From an uncultured Acetatifactor sp. (GTDB lineage Bacteria > Bacillota > Clostridia > Lachnospirales > Lachnospiraceae): a DNA stretch of 5,006 nt. Under the pieces are notes generated by a model. It was not told the DNA's origin and ran no database searches. It worked only from the letters and a program-made list of their open reading frames with translations. Within the stretch, counting starts at the first letter, position 1. Every line of letters begins with the position of its first letter. Of this stretch, positions 1-4,950 are shown one piece after another. The stretch covers positions 1 to 5,006 of the forward strand of contig CAOOJO010000253.1 of NCBI GenBank assembly GCA_948496895.1, read 5' to 3'. A program made the translations under genes and the position numbers.

Positions 1-344
1 ACCTTCAGGGCCTCCCCCCGGTACACCGGCGACATATATACGCCCCTCCCCCGCATCAGCTCGCCGCCGAAGGCGATCCGCTCCGGGGAGTCATGGTTGC
101 CGCTGACCGCGAGGACCGTCTTCCCCAGGTCTGCCAGGCTGGTGAGGAACCAGTCGAACATCTGCACGGCCTCCGCGGAGGGCATGGGCTTGTCGTAGAT
201 GTCCCCCGCGATGAGCAGGGCCTCCGCCCGCTGTTCCTGTGCTATCTGTAAAATCTGGTTCAGGATGTATTTCTGATCCTGTATCATGGAAAACTCATTG
301 ACGCGCTTCCCGATATGCAAATCTGAGATATGTAGAAATTTCAT
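1..344 (-). CDS. sbcD: Exonuclease SbcCD subunit D, N-terminal part (cut by window edge)
   Basis: SbcD (Mre11 family) is the Mn2+-dependent metallophosphoesterase that, with the SMC-like ATPase SbcC, opens hairpins and degrades blocked double-strand DNA ends in the cytoplasm. The translation shows three phosphoesterase motifs in order: DLH at residues 8-10, GD at 47-48 within GDIYDK, and GNHD at 82-85 followed by SPER, typical of SbcD. Only the first 114 codons lie in the window; family members usually run to about 370-410 residues, so roughly the first 30% is seen and the gene continues beyond position 1. The start at 344 fits because residue 2 onward (KFLHISDLH) begins exactly where family members begin, and an AGGGG stretch lies just upstream. 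It follows the preceding membrane-protein gene by only 15 bases, so it is probably in the same operon. sbcC would be expected next, to the left, but is not visible. Confidence 0.93.
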   Translation of the reverse strand, partial: MKFLHISDLHIGKRVNEFSMIQDQKYILNQILQIAQEQRAEALLIAGDIYDKPMPSAEAVQMFDWFLTSLADLGKTVLAVSGNHDSPERIAFGGELMRGRGVYMSPVYRGEALK

Positions 345-359
345 AACCGTCCCCTGACA

Positions 360-791
360 CTAGTCGTCCCACTCTTCGTACTCTTCCGTCTCCCGGTCTT
401 CTCCCCGAATCAGCCGCAGTACCAGATGGTAGATTCCCCGGAACACGGAGAACACCAGGAACATGCTGATGAAGCCCAGCACGCCGAACATGATGTCCGC
501 AAACTCCATGACTCCGGTATGGGTCACCCTCTGACCGATCTCGATGGCGAAGGTGATGACGATGATCAGCGTAAAGACGTAAATCCAGCTGATGACCATA
601 ATATGGTTGTTCTTCGCCAGCCACTTGAACACCGGATGCACCACGAATATCATGGCCATCCCCAGCGCCCCGATGATCAGGAAATGCAGCTCCTTGTCGG
701 TGAAATTGTATTCATAGGCATCGTTGAGCCGCAGCAGATGGCTGTGTATCCTTGCGATCAGCTCCACGATTGCGTACAGAACTCTGCTCAT
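360..791 (-). CDS. Three-helix membrane protein with VanZ-like motif, unknown function
   Basis: This 143-residue protein is not one I can name. It has an amphipathic N-terminal stretch (residues 1-23), three hydrophobic segments at about 35-57, 63-86 and 97-119, and a strongly acidic C-terminal tail (131-143, ending EEWDD) that is probably cytoplasmic. At the end of helix 2 it reads AIEIGQ (E84, Q87), followed by MEFADIMFGVLG (E96, D99). That order of polar residues resembles the E..Q and D-x-x-x-N/G-x-x-G signature of VanZ-like integral membrane proteins, but the protein is short and the match is only by eye. The open frame extends back to 959, but the start at 791 is preferred: AGAGG sits 6 bases upstream, while the longer form would run through the whole neighbouring gene. 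It lies 20 bases after the 71-residue gene and 15 bases before sbcD, pointing to co-transcription. Confidence 0.8.
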   Translation of the reverse strand: MSRVLYAIVELIARIHSHLLRLNDAYEYNFTDKELHFLIIGALGMAMIFVVHPVFKWLAKNNHIMVISWIYVFTLIIVITFAIEIGQRVTHTGVMEFADIMFGVLGFISMFLVFSVFRGIYHLVLRLIRGEDRETEEYEEWDD

Positions 792-796
792 GGGTA

Positions 797-803
797 TCCT
801 CTT
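797..803 (-). promoter_or_regulatory. Ribosome binding site deciding the start at 791
   Basis: On the minus strand AAGAGGA precedes the ATG at 791 by about 5 bases. This supports the 143-residue form of the membrane protein over an in-frame start at 959 that would overlap nearly all of the upstream small gene. Confidence 0.7.
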
Positions 804-811
804 TCGTATCC

Positions 812-1027
812 TCAGTACTCCTTGGGAAGCTCCGTGATTCCATAGCGCCGCTTGAACTCCTCCAGCTGCGCGTCGTCCTGGATGAAAGCTTCCTCCCGGA
901 ACTCCCCTGTATGGATATTCTTGAAGCCCGCCACCCTCTCCCCGTTGCAGATGCTGCATCTCAGGACTGGCTTCCAGTTCTCCCTGTCGTAGTCTGTTTT
1001 TGGCTTCTGTTGTTTCTTTTTGAACAT
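812..1027 (-). CDS. Small CxxC protein (71 residues), unknown function
   Basis: The protein is basic at its N terminus (MFKKKQQKPK) and has a single C-x-x-C pair (C24, C27, in CSICNGE), then the segment GFKNIHTGEFRE and an acidic, helical C terminus ending in KEY. One CxxC cannot alone complete a four-cysteine zinc site, so metal binding would need a dimer or a partner, or the pair could be redox active. From memory, very similar small proteins occur in Lachnospiraceae and some carry the label 'aspartate dehydrogenase'. Nothing here supports that: at 71 residues there is no Rossmann fold or GxGxxG motif, and I treat it as a misannotation to avoid. GAGGAG lies 6-7 bases before the ATG at 1027. 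It is the first gene of the unit that continues through the membrane protein into sbcD, and a promoter lies about 60 bases upstream. Confidence 0.85.
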   Translation of the reverse strand: MFKKKQQKPKTDYDRENWKPVLRCSICNGERVAGFKNIHTGEFREEAFIQDDAQLEEFKRRYGITELPKEY

Positions 1028-1088
1028 TTTGCTCTCCTCAGCCTTTATGACTTCGCCCGTATCTCATGACCGATGCCGGACAGGGATT

Positions 1089-1117
1089 AGTGTACCACAT
1101 CCCGCTCCGGGTTACAA
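1089..1117 (-). promoter_or_regulatory. Sigma-A-type promoter for the small gene - membrane protein - sbcD operon
   Basis: Reading the minus strand, TTGTAA (1117-1112) matches the -35 consensus at 4 of 6 positions. It is followed by a 17-base spacer and TACACT (1094-1089), which matches the -10 at 4 of 6 positions and is preceded by TGG, giving an extended -10. The expected transcript start is near 1082, leaving a leader of about 55 bases before the ATG at 1027. The -35 box overlaps the TAA stop codon (1114-1112) of the upstream SH3-like gene. This is a prediction from sequence only. Confidence 0.55.
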
Positions 1118-1987
1118 CCGCTTATTCCCCTTTTTCCTGAGAAATACCAGCAATACCGCCGTACCCGCCGCTACCAGGAGCACCAGGGCTGCCGCCAGCG
1201 CCATCACGCCGTAGTCCGGCTTCGGCACGATGCGGTCTGAGCTATTTTGCATGGTTTGGCCAGCCTCTTCCCCGGGTTCCGGCTGCCGCCCCTCCGGGTC
1301 CACTGTCTCCGTATCGCTGCCCTTCTCGTCCTGCTGCCCGGTCAGCGGCGCGCCGTCCGGATAAAGCTCCCCAAATTCCGCGCCTGGCGCATCGATGCTG
1401 ATCCAGGTATCCCTGCGGCCGAAATAGTACCCCACATGACCCCAGCGGTTCCCGTTGCCATCCACGTATACACCATTGTATTCCGGCAGATAATCCTCCG
1501 TATCATCCACGCTCAGGGCTTCGCATTCCTCAGAGCCCGGATATTTCCAGAAGCGGATGGTGCCCTCCAGGTTTTCCTCATCCAGCTCGCCGCTCTGCTC
1601 TGTAATCTCCCCGCTGTGCTCCTCCTGGAAGGAGATGCTGTCGTAGACTAAATCCATGTAGTCCATCGGCATCCAGCCTACCGTGCCGTTATAGTCTTCA
1701 TACACGCCCCAGAGGATGCCCCGGCTGTCCTCATAGGTGAACATGATATGCGCCCTGTACCCATTCTCCCATGTGGCCACCACCTCCGGCAGCTCCGGGC
1801 TCTTGTACAGGTAGACCTTCCCGTCTGGTCCGTTGGCGATGAACATCCGCCCCACATGGCGGCACTCCTCCCTGTGATCCTCATAAAAGGAATCTATAGG
1901 CTCGACGAGCACATCCGCCACCACCGAAAAAGAGCATGCCATCCAAAAGCATACCGCCGCCAGCCAGCAAGTCACTGTTTTCCTCAT
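1112..1987 (-). CDS. Secreted, membrane-anchored protein with two SH3-like repeats
   Basis: This 291-residue protein starts with a signal peptide: MRK, a hydrophobic stretch (about residues 7-23) and a likely cut after VVA (22-24). Two similar blocks follow. Block one (about 46-112) has KVYLYKSPE, a central acidic or aromatic part, GILWGVYEDYNGTVGW and MDYM. Block two (about 140-202) has TIRFWKYPG, YVDGNGNRWGHVGYYFGRRDTW and IDAPG. The shared layout, a G-x-x-W-G-x-V/G-Y core followed by G or R and a W, is that of bacterial SH3-like domains, which often bind cell wall or exposed peptides. A Pro/Glu/Gly-rich stalk (about 210-255), one transmembrane helix (260-283) and a basic tail (RKKGNKR) complete a surface-display architecture. 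There is no sortase LPxTG and no catalytic domain. The long in-frame extension to 2161 is rejected because it reads through a non-coding repeat, and AGGAGGAG lies right before the ATG at 1987. The ligand is unknown. Confidence 0.85.
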   Translation of the reverse strand: MRKTVTCWLAAVCFWMACSFSVVADVLVEPIDSFYEDHREECRHVGRMFIANGPDGKVYLYKSPELPEVVATWENGYRAHIMFTYEDSRGILWGVYEDYNGTVGWMPMDYMDLVYDSISFQEEHSGEITEQSGELDEENLEGTIRFWKYPGSEECEALSVDDTEDYLPEYNGVYVDGNGNRWGHVGYYFGRRDTWISIDAPGAEFGELYPDGAPLTGQQDEKGSDTETVDPEGRQPEPGEEAGQTMQNSSDRIVPKPDYGVMALAAALVLLVAAGTAVLLVFLRKKGNKRL

Positions 1988-1989
1988 AA

Positions 1990-1997
1990 CTCCTCCT
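1990..1997 (-). promoter_or_regulatory. Strong ribosome binding site deciding the start at 1987
   Basis: AGGAGGAG on the minus strand is separated from ATG (1987-1985) by only 2 bases, or 4 if counted from the AGGAGG core. Together with the signal peptide that begins at this ATG, it rules out the 58-residue in-frame N-terminal extension. Confidence 0.85.
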
Positions 1998-2003
1998 GTT
2001 CCG

Positions 2004-2190
2004 TCCCGTTTTACCGGGAATCCACTGTCCATGATTTTTCGTGCTGCCCGGAACGCGCGTCCCGTCTTAGCTTGCCAGGAATCCGTACTGTCTGCCTGGC
2101 AAGGCCAATTTCCATATCCCGACAGGCTTGCCGGGAATCCGCCCTGTCCGCCGCCTGGCAAAGCTAATTTACCCGACAGCTCTCTGCCGC
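2004..2190. repeat. Degenerate tandem repeat, about 56-base unit, three copies plus a partial fourth
   Basis: The 207-base gap between two minus-strand genes is largely filled by tandem units starting (plus strand) at 2004, 2060, 2117 and 2171, that is, spacings of 56, 57 and 54 bases. Each unit opens with T/ACCCG and most carry CCGGGAATCC or CCAGGAATCC, then CTGTCC or CTGTCT, then (units 2 and 3) GCCTGGCAA and a TAATTT or CAATTT stretch. Units 2 and 3 match along almost their whole length. Unit 1 has diverged in its right half, and the fourth (2171 to about 2190) is partial and stops at the end of the upstream gene. The units lie in the 5' leader region of the SH3-like gene. They are not spacers of a CRISPR array, since the whole period is conserved. 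Function is unknown. Confidence 0.75.
2071..2103 (-). other. Perfect 9-base-pair inverted repeat inside the tandem repeat
   Basis: CTTGCCAGG and CCTGGCAAG form a perfect 9-base inverted repeat around a 15-base loop in the second repeat unit. The third unit (about 2130-2162) keeps a weaker version with a G-U pair. In the transcript leading to the SH3-like gene this could fold as a hairpin. No T-run follows, so it does not look like an intrinsic terminator. It could be an operator, an RNA stability element or simply repeat structure. Confidence 0.6.
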
Positions 2191-2194
2191 TGAC

Positions 2195-2725
2195 CTACCA
2201 CCCCTGGCCAAGCCGAAGCGCTATGGCCACCGCCAGGTCGATCCATCTCCCGCAGACGATTCCAATCGTCCAGGAGCACACATTTGCCGTCACGGAAAGC
2301 AGCACAGGCCTCCCCGTCTGCCAGCCGGGCTTTTCCATGAAGCTGCGGTAGATCCAGGCCTCCACCGCCACCACTGCCGCTTCCACCAATAGCTGAACCG
2401 GAAGCGACAGGAAGGGCGGCAGGTACATCCTCCCCAGCCAGCAAAGCAGCACGGCCAGCGGATTGGTCAGCAGGTTCACCAGCACCACCAGAAGGGCCAG
2501 ATGCCGCTTGCTGCCCAGAGCCGGCCCGATCCGCCCTCCACTCGTGCTGACGGTGGCTTGTGTCGCTTTCCTGGCCTGCCGTCCGCCGTTTGATGCCGAT
2601 TCTGTCTTCTTTCCTGTCCTCCCCAGGTGCTTCATGCCCCACCGCAGCACAAACGCCACCGGCAGCTCCACCAAAATGGTCAGCGCCAGGGAAATGCCGA
2701 ACATTTTAATCAGATAAGCTTTCAT
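2195..2725 (-). CDS. Four-helix membrane protein, unknown function, coupled to the MFS transporter
   Basis: This 176-residue protein is one I do not recognise by a named family. Hydrophobic segments are at about residues 4-27, 75-97, 106-127 and 140-158, with an additional C-terminal hydrophobic stretch (161-171). Charged or polar residues sit within or at the edges of helices: E20 before P22, N84 and N88-P89, E115, E122 and N148. A positively charged, Ser/Gly/Arg-rich loop (about 34-74) separates helices 1 and 2 and looks like an expanded cytoplasmic loop. The gene overlaps the end of the MFS gene by 20 bases. Its ribosome binding site, GGAGG at 2737-2733, therefore lies inside that gene 7 bases from the ATG, suggesting translational coupling and a shared role, for example as an accessory subunit of the transporter. 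That role is inferred from arrangement only. Confidence 0.8.
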   Translation of the reverse strand: MKAYLIKMFGISLALTILVELPVAFVLRWGMKHLGRTGKKTESASNGGRQARKATQATVSTSGGRIGPALGSKRHLALLVVLVNLLTNPLAVLLCWLGRMYLPPFLSLPVQLLVEAAVVAVEAWIYRSFMEKPGWQTGRPVLLSVTANVCSWTIGIVCGRWIDLAVAIALRLGQGW

Positions 2726-3896
2726 CCCTTCCCCTCCATCCCCATCCCGCCATCAGCAGGACCATGGACAGCATGCTGCCCACGCAGCCCAGCACAGGGC
2801 CGTCCACTGCCGCGGCCACCCCGAAATATGTGGGCAAAAAGCCCAGGAACAGGGCAAATGTCAGCAGGCCAAAGGCAAATCCCGGCATACGGGGCATGCT
2901 GCGCGCCAGCCAGTACAGGGTAATCGGCATGGTCATATTGAACAGGAACAGCGCTGCCAGCCCGGGCGGCATGGCAGCGGAGCACAGATAGCAGATCCCG
3001 GCCAGCCCCAGCGAGACCACCGTACTCTTCCGCAGCCCATACCGGGCAGCCGCAAAGCCCCCGGCCACCTTTCCGCCCACCACCATAAGGACCGCCAGGA
3101 GCCCTGCCCGGAATCCGGATTTCCACGGAAACGCCACCGCCATCCCTACGTAGGAGCGCAAGATGACTACAAGCATGCAGCAGACAGCCGCTATAGCGAT
3201 GTTCCGGATGCCTTGCCCTGCATTCCAGGCTGCCCGGTTTTCGGTTCTCTGCGGATTGCTTTTTGAAGACGGGGCCTCTGCCCTCCAATCCGCCTCCCGC
3301 CCGCTCTCCCCAGCACCGGATCCCGGGATTCTCCCCGTCCCTCCTTCCCCGCCAGACACCTCAAAGCGATGCGCTTTCCGGCCCAGCATCCCAAAACGAT
3401 GCCCCTTCCGGCCACAAACGACCCCTGCGCACAGCAGCGCCATCAGGAGGCCTGTGCCGAAAGCCCATATCTGCCAGGAGCCTCCCTTGCCCAGAACGGT
3501 TCCCAGATAGAGCCCCAGCGCCCCCGGCGCCACGAACACGCCCAGCCCTCTGCCCTGCCAGCCCTCCCGGTCATCCTCCCGGATGGTTCCCACGCCGCCT
3601 CCCACATGGAACAGGGCGTTCCCGATCCCCAGGACCGCCGGATGCAGGAACGCTCCCCCTACCGTGCACAGGACTCCCGCCAGGACGAACAGGAAGGGGA
3701 AATCCGCCTCCCGCCCCTTTTTCCCCACGCACAGGGCATCCAGCGCCACCCCCAGGGGCATCTGCAGCGCAAAGGCGCAGAAATTGTACACCAATATGGA
3801 GAGCCCTCTGTCTCCCCCAGGCAGAAGCCTGCCGAACATGCCCAGCGCGCACATGCCGTCCACCAGCAGATGCAGGATTGCATAGGTTCCTGTCAT
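2706..3896 (-). CDS. MFS-type transporter (resembles fosmidomycin-resistance-like group)
   Basis: This 396-residue integral membrane protein has about 11-12 hydrophobic segments in two halves (about 4-162 and 231-386), the usual size and layout of a major facilitator. The N terminus, with H9 and D13 in LHLLVDG, a Y37-N38 in helix 2, P47-x-G and D53, and the FHVGGGVG segment (96-103), recalls the Fsr or fosmidomycin-resistance group (which has H-x-x-x-D and F-H-P-x-G signatures), although here V replaces P. The substrate cannot be told. The halves are joined by an unusually long hydrophilic loop (about 162-230), rich in Gly, Arg, Ser and Glu, that includes a 10-residue duplication. GGAGG precedes the ATG at 3896 by 5 bases. 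A predicted promoter lies about 70 bases upstream, and the four-helix gene overlaps its end. Confidence 0.8.
   Translation of the reverse strand: MTGTYAILHLLVDGMCALGMFGRLLPGGDRGLSILVYNFCAFALQMPLGVALDALCVGKKGREADFPFLFVLAGVLCTVGGAFLHPAVLGIGNALFHVGGGVGTIREDDREGWQGRGLGVFVAPGALGLYLGTVLGKGGSWQIWAFGTGLLMALLCAGVVCGRKGHRFGMLGRKAHRFEVSGGEGGTGRIPGSGAGESGREADWRAEAPSSKSNPQRTENRAAWNAGQGIRNIAIAAVCCMLVVILRSYVGMAVAFPWKSGFRAGLLAVLMVVGGKVAGGFAAARYGLRKSTVVSLGLAGICYLCSAAMPPGLAALFLFNMTMPITLYWLARSMPRMPGFAFGLLTFALFLGFLPTYFGVAAAVDGPVLGCVGSMLSMVLLMAGWGWRGRDESLSD
3363..3413 (-). repeat. Imperfect 30-base tandem duplication inside the MFS loop
   Basis: Plus-strand 3363-3383 and 3393-3413 match at 18 of 21 bases with a period of 30. 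In the protein this gives GRKGHRF (162-168) and GRKAHRF (172-178), two basic copies within the central cytoplasmic loop of the transporter. It is in frame, so it lengthens the loop without disrupting the protein. Confidence 0.75.
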
Positions 3897-3969
3897 TTCC
3901 GCCTCCCCCTTCCTCTTCTCTATGGAATCAAACGAAGAATCCGCGCAAAAGTTCCACTTCTTTCCTAAT

Positions 3970-3998
3970 ATTCTAACACAAAACGAGAATTCTGTGAT
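3970..3998 (-). promoter_or_regulatory. Predicted promoter of the MFS - membrane protein operon
   Basis: On the minus strand, ATCACA (3998-3993; 4 of 6 to -35 consensus) is followed by a 17-base spacer and TAGAAT (3975-3970; 5 of 6 to -10), with TGT directly before it, an extended -10. The expected start is near 3963, giving a leader of about 65 bases. It lies in a locally AT-rich stretch of an otherwise GC-rich region. Its -35 box shares bases with the divergent promoter's extended -10. Confidence 0.6.
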
Positions 3999-4003
3999 AA
4001 AAT
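3973..4003 (+). promoter_or_regulatory. Predicted promoter of the kinase - alkyltransferase-like operon
   Basis: TAAAAT (3998-4003) matches the -10 at 5 of 6 positions and is preceded by TGA (3995-3997), an extended -10. The -35 side is weak: CTAACA or AACACA near 3973-3980. The expected start is near 4010, about 36 bases before the ATG at 4046. The TTGACC at 4005-4010 resembles a -35 box but has no -10 at the right distance. Confidence 0.55.
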
Positions 4004-4031
4004 ATTGACCCGGAAAGACATTTACACACGT

Positions 4032-4039
4032 AAGGAGGA
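4032..4039 (+). promoter_or_regulatory. Ribosome binding site of the P-loop kinase gene
   Basis: AAGGAGGA ends 6 bases before the ATG at 4046, a near-perfect complement to the 16S rRNA 3' end. It fixes the start, which is also where the beta-strand leading to the Walker A motif begins. Confidence 0.85.
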
Positions 4040-4045
4040 AATCCC

Positions 4046-4558
4046 ATGATCATCCTGATTGCAGGCGCATCCCACACGGGAAAGACCGCCCTGGCCCAAA
4101 GGCTGCTGGAAAAATACCACTACCCCTACCTGTCCATCGACCACCTGAAGATGGGCCTCATCAGAAGCGGCTACACGGAGCTGACCCCGTCGGACGACGA
4201 TGCGCTGACCCCCTATCTCTGGCCCGTGGTCAGGGAGATGGTGAAGACGGCCATCGAGAACGGCCAGAACCTTGTGGTGGAGGGCTGCTACATCCCCTTT
4301 GACTGGAGGCAGGACTTCGAGGAGGATTACCTGAAGGAAATCCGCTACCGCTGCCTCATCATGACGCCGGATTACATCCGGAACCATTTCGCCGACATCC
4401 GCCGATACGCCTGTGTCATCGAGCAGCGCATGGACGATTCCTGGTACGATGCCGATACCTTCCTGGAGGAAAATGCCCGCAACCTGGAGATGTGCCGGAA
4501 ATACGGCAACGATTACATCCTGATCGACGACCAGTACCAGGTGGATCTGGCTTTATAG
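4046..4558 (+). CDS. Small P-loop kinase (2-phosphoglycerate kinase / adenylate kinase-like)
   Basis: This 170-residue cytoplasmic protein begins with a beta-strand and a Walker A motif GASHTGKT (residues 7-14, K13 and T14 binding ATP phosphates). It is followed by YLSIDHLK (28-35), where D32 is placed like the substrate- or magnesium-contacting acid of small-molecule kinases. A second strand, NLVVEGCYIPFDW (75-87), includes E79. A likely lid region with R119, R120 and R128 (FADIRRYACVIEQR) comes next, and a last strand YILIDD (157-162). The fold is that of adenylate or shikimate-type kinases. Related proteins in Clostridia are, as I recall, labelled 2-phosphoglycerate kinase or zeta-toxin family, but the substrate cannot be read from sequence, and no antitoxin gene is adjacent. 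Its start is set by AAGGAGGA. It is divergent from the transporter operon and 38 bases ahead of the alkyltransferase-like gene, probably one transcript. Confidence 0.88.
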   Translation: MIILIAGASHTGKTALAQRLLEKYHYPYLSIDHLKMGLIRSGYTELTPSDDDALTPYLWPVVREMVKTAIENGQNLVVEGCYIPFDWRQDFEEDYLKEIRYRCLIMTPDYIRNHFADIRRYACVIEQRMDDSWYDADTFLEENARNLEMCRKYGNDYILIDDQYQVDLAL

Positions 4559-4584
4559 CATGCGGTTTTACTGCATTCCGGAAA

Positions 4585-4590
4585 GAGAGG
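4585..4590 (+). promoter_or_regulatory. Ribosome binding site deciding the start at 4597
   Basis: GAGAGG lies 6 bases before the ATG at 4597. It favours the 117-residue form over an in-frame start at 4492 that would overlap the end of the kinase gene by 67 bases. Confidence 0.7.
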
Positions 4591-4596
4591 CATCCC

Positions 4597-4950
4597 ATGG
4601 ATTTTTATCAGAAAATGGCCCTTGTCTGCGGGCGCATCCCGGAGGGCCGGGTGGCCACCTACGGGCAGATAGCCCTTATGTGCGGCAAGCCAAAGAATGC
4701 CCGCCAGGTAGGCTACGGCTTAAAGCGCGGCCTGGCCAGGACGCCGGACGGACGGCCCGCCGACATCCCCGCCCACCGCATCGTCAATGCCAAAGGCCTG
4801 CTGGCCGGGGCCGTCTATTTCGACACCCCTGACCTGCAGAAACTCCTGCTGGAGGCGGAGGGCGTGGAGGTGAAGCGGACGGAGGAGGGCTGGAAGGTGG
4901 ACCTGAAGCGCTACGGCTGGGCCAATACCCTGGAGGACGCTGTCCTATAG
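4597..4950 (+). CDS. Alkyltransferase-like (ATL) DNA-binding protein, MGMT family
   Basis: This 117-residue protein matches the C-terminal DNA-binding domain of O6-alkylguanine-DNA alkyltransferases. It shows GRVATYGQIA (17-26, with the conserved Y22), NARQVGYGL (34-42, with the arginine finger R36) and PAHRIVNAKG (58-67). In repair-active enzymes the last motif is PCHR. Here the acceptor cysteine is A59, so methyl transfer is not expected. This is the mark of ATL proteins, which bind O6-alkylguanine in DNA and, in studied cases, hand the lesion to nucleotide excision repair. Length fits single-domain ATLs (about 100-120). The start at 4597 is where family members begin and has GAGAGG upstream. 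It follows the P-loop kinase by 38 bases. The family assignment is firm, and its partner in this organism is not shown. Confidence 0.92.
   Translation: MDFYQKMALVCGRIPEGRVATYGQIALMCGKPKNARQVGYGLKRGLARTPDGRPADIPAHRIVNAKGLLAGAVYFDTPDLQKLLLEAEGVEVKRTEEGWKVDLKRYGWANTLEDAVL

Noticed and set aside
1101..1111. Terminator after the SH3-like gene (CCCG-GAG-CGGG hairpin)
   Set aside because: A 4-bp stem with no T-run; the bases are better explained as the spacer of the predicted promoter.
2071..2103. Intrinsic terminator at the 9-bp hairpin
   Set aside because: No T-run follows the stem on either strand.
1988..2161. 58-residue N-terminal extension of the SH3-like protein
   Set aside because: It reads through the 56-base repeats, and the signal peptide and a near-perfect ribosome binding site both place the start at 1987.
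2004..2190. CRISPR array
   Set aside because: The period of about 56 bases might suggest repeat plus spacer, but units 2 and 3 match over the whole unit including the would-be spacer, units are degenerate, and no cas gene is nearby.
2031..2351. Plus-strand open frame through the repeat array
   Set aside because: No ribosome binding site, repeat-derived residues and an end inside another gene; most likely a chance frame.
3263..3976. Long plus-strand open frames (237 and 199 codons) opposite the transporter gene
   Set aside because: They are Pro/Arg/Ser-rich, have no recognisable motifs, lack ribosome binding sites, and are explained by GC-rich codon positions on the opposite strand of a clear membrane-protein gene.
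4005..4033. Promoter using TTGACC at 4005-4010
   Set aside because: At 17 bases downstream the sequence is ACGTAA, a poor -10 that would place the start inside the ribosome binding site.
4046..4558. Zeta-type toxin of a toxin-antitoxin pair
   Set aside because: The P-loop fold is shared, but no small antitoxin gene precedes it; the next gene is an alkyltransferase-like protein and the upstream gene is divergent.
4560..4832. Alternative 90-codon plus-strand frame over the alkyltransferase-like gene
   Set aside because: It is a shifted-frame shadow of a gene whose family motifs are clear in the other frame.
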